Positions 22,110 to 23,566 of a DNA stretch of 23,566 nt are shown piece after piece (the stretch's first letter is position 1; each line of letters begins with the position of its first letter). The position numbers were made by a program, and so were the translations under genes. The stretch is from JALHST01 sp038316335. GTDB lineage: Bacteria > Bacteroidota > Bacteroidia > Flavobacteriales > Flavobacteriaceae. Below the pieces are notes generated by a model, which made no database searches, was not told the origin of the DNA, and saw nothing but the letters and a program-made list of their open reading frames with translations. The DNA lies in contig JBBQAM010000060.1 of assembly GCA_038316335.1 (NCBI GenBank), positions 1 to 23,566 on the forward strand. The letters run 5' to 3'.

Positions 22110-23387
22110 ATGAATCAGCGACGGTCTTTTTTAAAAACCAGCTCCTTAGCGGCGCTCTCGACGCCGTTTTTAGCCTTCGATTCTAAAAAGGACTGGTCAC
22201 TTTCCCCCCTCCGTAGCAACATCGAGGATCCCGAGGCCTATTGGGGCATGGTGCGCAAACAGTTCCCACTAAAGGAAGGGCAGACCTATTTCAACAACGG
22301 CACCATGGGTCCGACCCCAGGCTATGTTCTCGACCAAATGATCCATCATATGCTGCATTATGCGAAGGAAGCGGCTACCATTGATTATAAGGATGGCTCC
22401 GGACCCGAACTCCTCAGTGGGTATTTTCCCTATGTGGAATTGCGCACCAAAATCGGCCGTATCATCAATTGTAACTATACCGAAATTTCCTTGACCCAGA
22501 ATGCCACTTTCGGCATGAATTATGTCGGCATGGGGCTCGACCTAAAGAAAGGGGATGAACTGCTCAATACCAATCAGGAACATGGAGGCGGCTTTGGGGC
22601 TTGGCAATTGTTGGCCAAACGAAAAGGCTGTGTGTACAAACAGGCCATCATGCCAGTACCTGCCAATGATCCCCAAGAAGTATTCGATGCTATTTTTAAG
22701 GAAGTAGGCCCCAAGACCAAGGTAATTGCAATTCCACATATCATCTCTACCTATGGGACGGTCATGCCGGTTCGGGAAATATGTACCGAAGCCAAAAAAC
22801 GAGGTATTTTCACCGTCCTCGATGGAGCGCAATGCGTGGGCCATATCCCGGTAGACGTCAAGGCGATCGGGTGCGACGCCTATTACTCAAGCTTGCACAA
22901 ATGGTTCTTGGCCCCTCCAGGCAGTGGCATTCTGTATGTGAATAAAGAAGTGGCCCCCACCATCTGGTCGACCATTGCCAGCTATCAATGGGACAACCAG
23001 GAAGATCATGGGTTTCGCTTTATGCAAAACGGTACGGGCAATCCGGCCCTAATGACGGGGCTTGATGCCTCGGTCGATTTCTTTAATACGATCGGGGCCG
23101 AAAAGTGGTTGGGCCGCATCCACGAACTTGGTAACTACCTGCGCGACGGCTTGCGCGAAATGCCACACGTCTCCATACAATCGTCAACCAACGAGGCCAT
23201 GGCGGCTGGTATTACCACCTATGCAGTAGCCGGGATTTCGGGGGCCGATCTGCAAAAATTGATGTGGGACAAAGAACACTTGCAACCACGTACCGGAGGG
23301 GTAAATGGCATCCGGCACTCGGTACATATCTACAATTCAAAGGCGGAAATCGACACCGCCTTGCGGCTGGTCAGAGAATTGGGATAG
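22110..23387 (+). CDS. Tat-exported class V aminotransferase (isopenicillin N epimerase-like)
   Basis: A 425-residue PLP enzyme. The N-terminus MNQRRSFLKT with Arg4-Arg5 followed by SSLAALSTPFLAF is a twin-arginine signal, consistent with export of a folded, cofactor-loaded protein. The class V fold is shown by FNNGTMGPTP at 61-70, the PLP-contacting Asp238 and Gln241 (LDGAQ), and Lys264 in SSLHKWFLAPPGSG, the Schiff-base Lys. The arrangement matches isopenicillin N epimerase-like and cysteine desulfurase-like proteins. The true substrate, probably an amino acid, is unknown, and a role in beta-lactam biosynthesis is not implied. A hairpin at 23401-23426 follows the stop. Confidence 0.9.
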   Translation: MNQRRSFLKTSSLAALSTPFLAFDSKKDWSLSPLRSNIEDPEAYWGMVRKQFPLKEGQTYFNNGTMGPTPGYVLDQMIHHMLHYAKEAATIDYKDGSGPELLSGYFPYVELRTKIGRIINCNYTEISLTQNATFGMNYVGMGLDLKKGDELLNTNQEHGGGFGAWQLLAKRKGCVYKQAIMPVPANDPQEVFDAIFKEVGPKTKVIAIPHIISTYGTVMPVREICTEAKKRGIFTVLDGAQCVGHIPVDVKAIGCDAYYSSLHKWFLAPPGSGILYVNKEVAPTIWSTIASYQWDNQEDHGFRFMQNGTGNPALMTGLDASVDFFNTIGAEKWLGRIHELGNYLRDGLREMPHVSIQSSTNEAMAAGITTYAVAGISGADLQKLMWDKEHLQPRTGGVNGIRHSVHIYNSKAEIDTALRLVRELG

Positions 23388-23400
23388 TGGCGCATCGGTA

Positions 23401-23426
23401 TCGTTCGGTTGATACGAACTGAACGG
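23401..23426 (+). terminator. Hairpin between the aminotransferase and the next gene
   Basis: CGTTCGGT (23402-23409) pairs with ACTGAACG (23418-23425), eight pairs including one G-U, with an 8-base loop. No T-tract follows, only GAATTTATAA. It could end the upstream transcript or protect or attenuate a readthrough message. Confidence 0.35.
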
Positions 23427-23440
23427 AATTTATAAACATT

Positions 23441-23566
23441 ATGACTGAAACATCGCTTGAAATACATCCTGAGGACATTTTGTATATACTAAAACATCCG
23501 TGGGAGGTGTCCGCCAATGAATGGGGGCTTCTAGCGGAAAACGGCATCGAGAGTCAATTGGCCTAT
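23441..23566 (+). CDS. Partial hypothetical protein, cut by the window edge
   Basis: An ATG at 23441 opens a frame that runs without a stop to the last base, giving 42 residues (MTETSLEIHPEDILYILKHP, then WEVSANEWGLLAENGIESQLAY split here only for length). There is no signal peptide or membrane segment; the stretch is acidic and probably helical. I do not recognise the family. It starts 53 bases after the aminotransferase stop on the same strand, so the two may be co-transcribed. Confidence 0.6.
   Translation, partial: MTETSLEIHPEDILYILKHPWEVSANEWGLLAENGIESQLAY

Overview
The window looks like a chromosomal segment of a marine-type Bacteroidota, most likely a Flavobacteriia member. The reasons are Bacteroidota-style promoters (TTG, about 17-23 bases, then TAnnTTTG), the near absence of Shine-Dalgarno sequences, and typical families: two large Asp-box/VPS10-like secreted proteins, a TPR-membrane-cyclase fusion, an MCY-type SRAP protein, and lipoprotein and Tat signals of the usual flavobacterial form. 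I saw no rRNA, tRNA, CRISPR array or intact insertion sequence.

Layout. 1-330 is a non-coding composite repeat: 27 perfectly phased 7-base units (53-241) flanked by two copies of a short GC-richer module. 333-3936 is a minus-strand run of five genes: an RluE/RsuA-type pseudouridine synthase and a DoxX-like membrane protein, then a tight catabolic trio (HPS/KGPDC-family aldolase/decarboxylase, medium-chain alcohol dehydrogenase, SDR) separated by 12 and 6 bases, which looks like a sugar or sugar-acid phosphate pathway. 4114-4878 is a SRAP (HMCES/YedK) abasic-site protein.

4889-8752 is the most unusual part. A small membrane protein resembling Pycsar (PycTM-type) effectors lies on the minus strand. 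Opposite it are a 5'-truncated class III nucleotide cyclase remnant, an AT-rich 371-base gap, an unrecognised 146-residue protein, and, 4 bases later with a TTG start, a full-length signal peptide-TPR-TM-class III cyclase. That cyclase keeps the metal and adenine-selecting residues but has His where the transition-state Arg should be; the remnant still has the Arg.

8908-14647 holds two convergent VPS10/Asp-box secreted proteins of 1012 and 883 residues. 14812-20421 (plus strand) holds a fused iron-sulfur L-serine dehydratase ending in a C-terminal Cys, a TSUP (TauE/SafE) permease, an EamA/DMT exporter, a secreted protein of unknown function that may be an alpha/alpha toroid, and an NTF2-like lipoprotein. 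20642-21947 is a MarR regulator and an OsmC peroxidase separated by 436 bases, which contain a perfect 18-base palindrome (candidate operator) and a nested inverted repeat. The window ends with a Tat-exported class V aminotransferase and the first 42 codons of an unidentified gene.

All functional calls come from reading motifs by eye; no database search was run.
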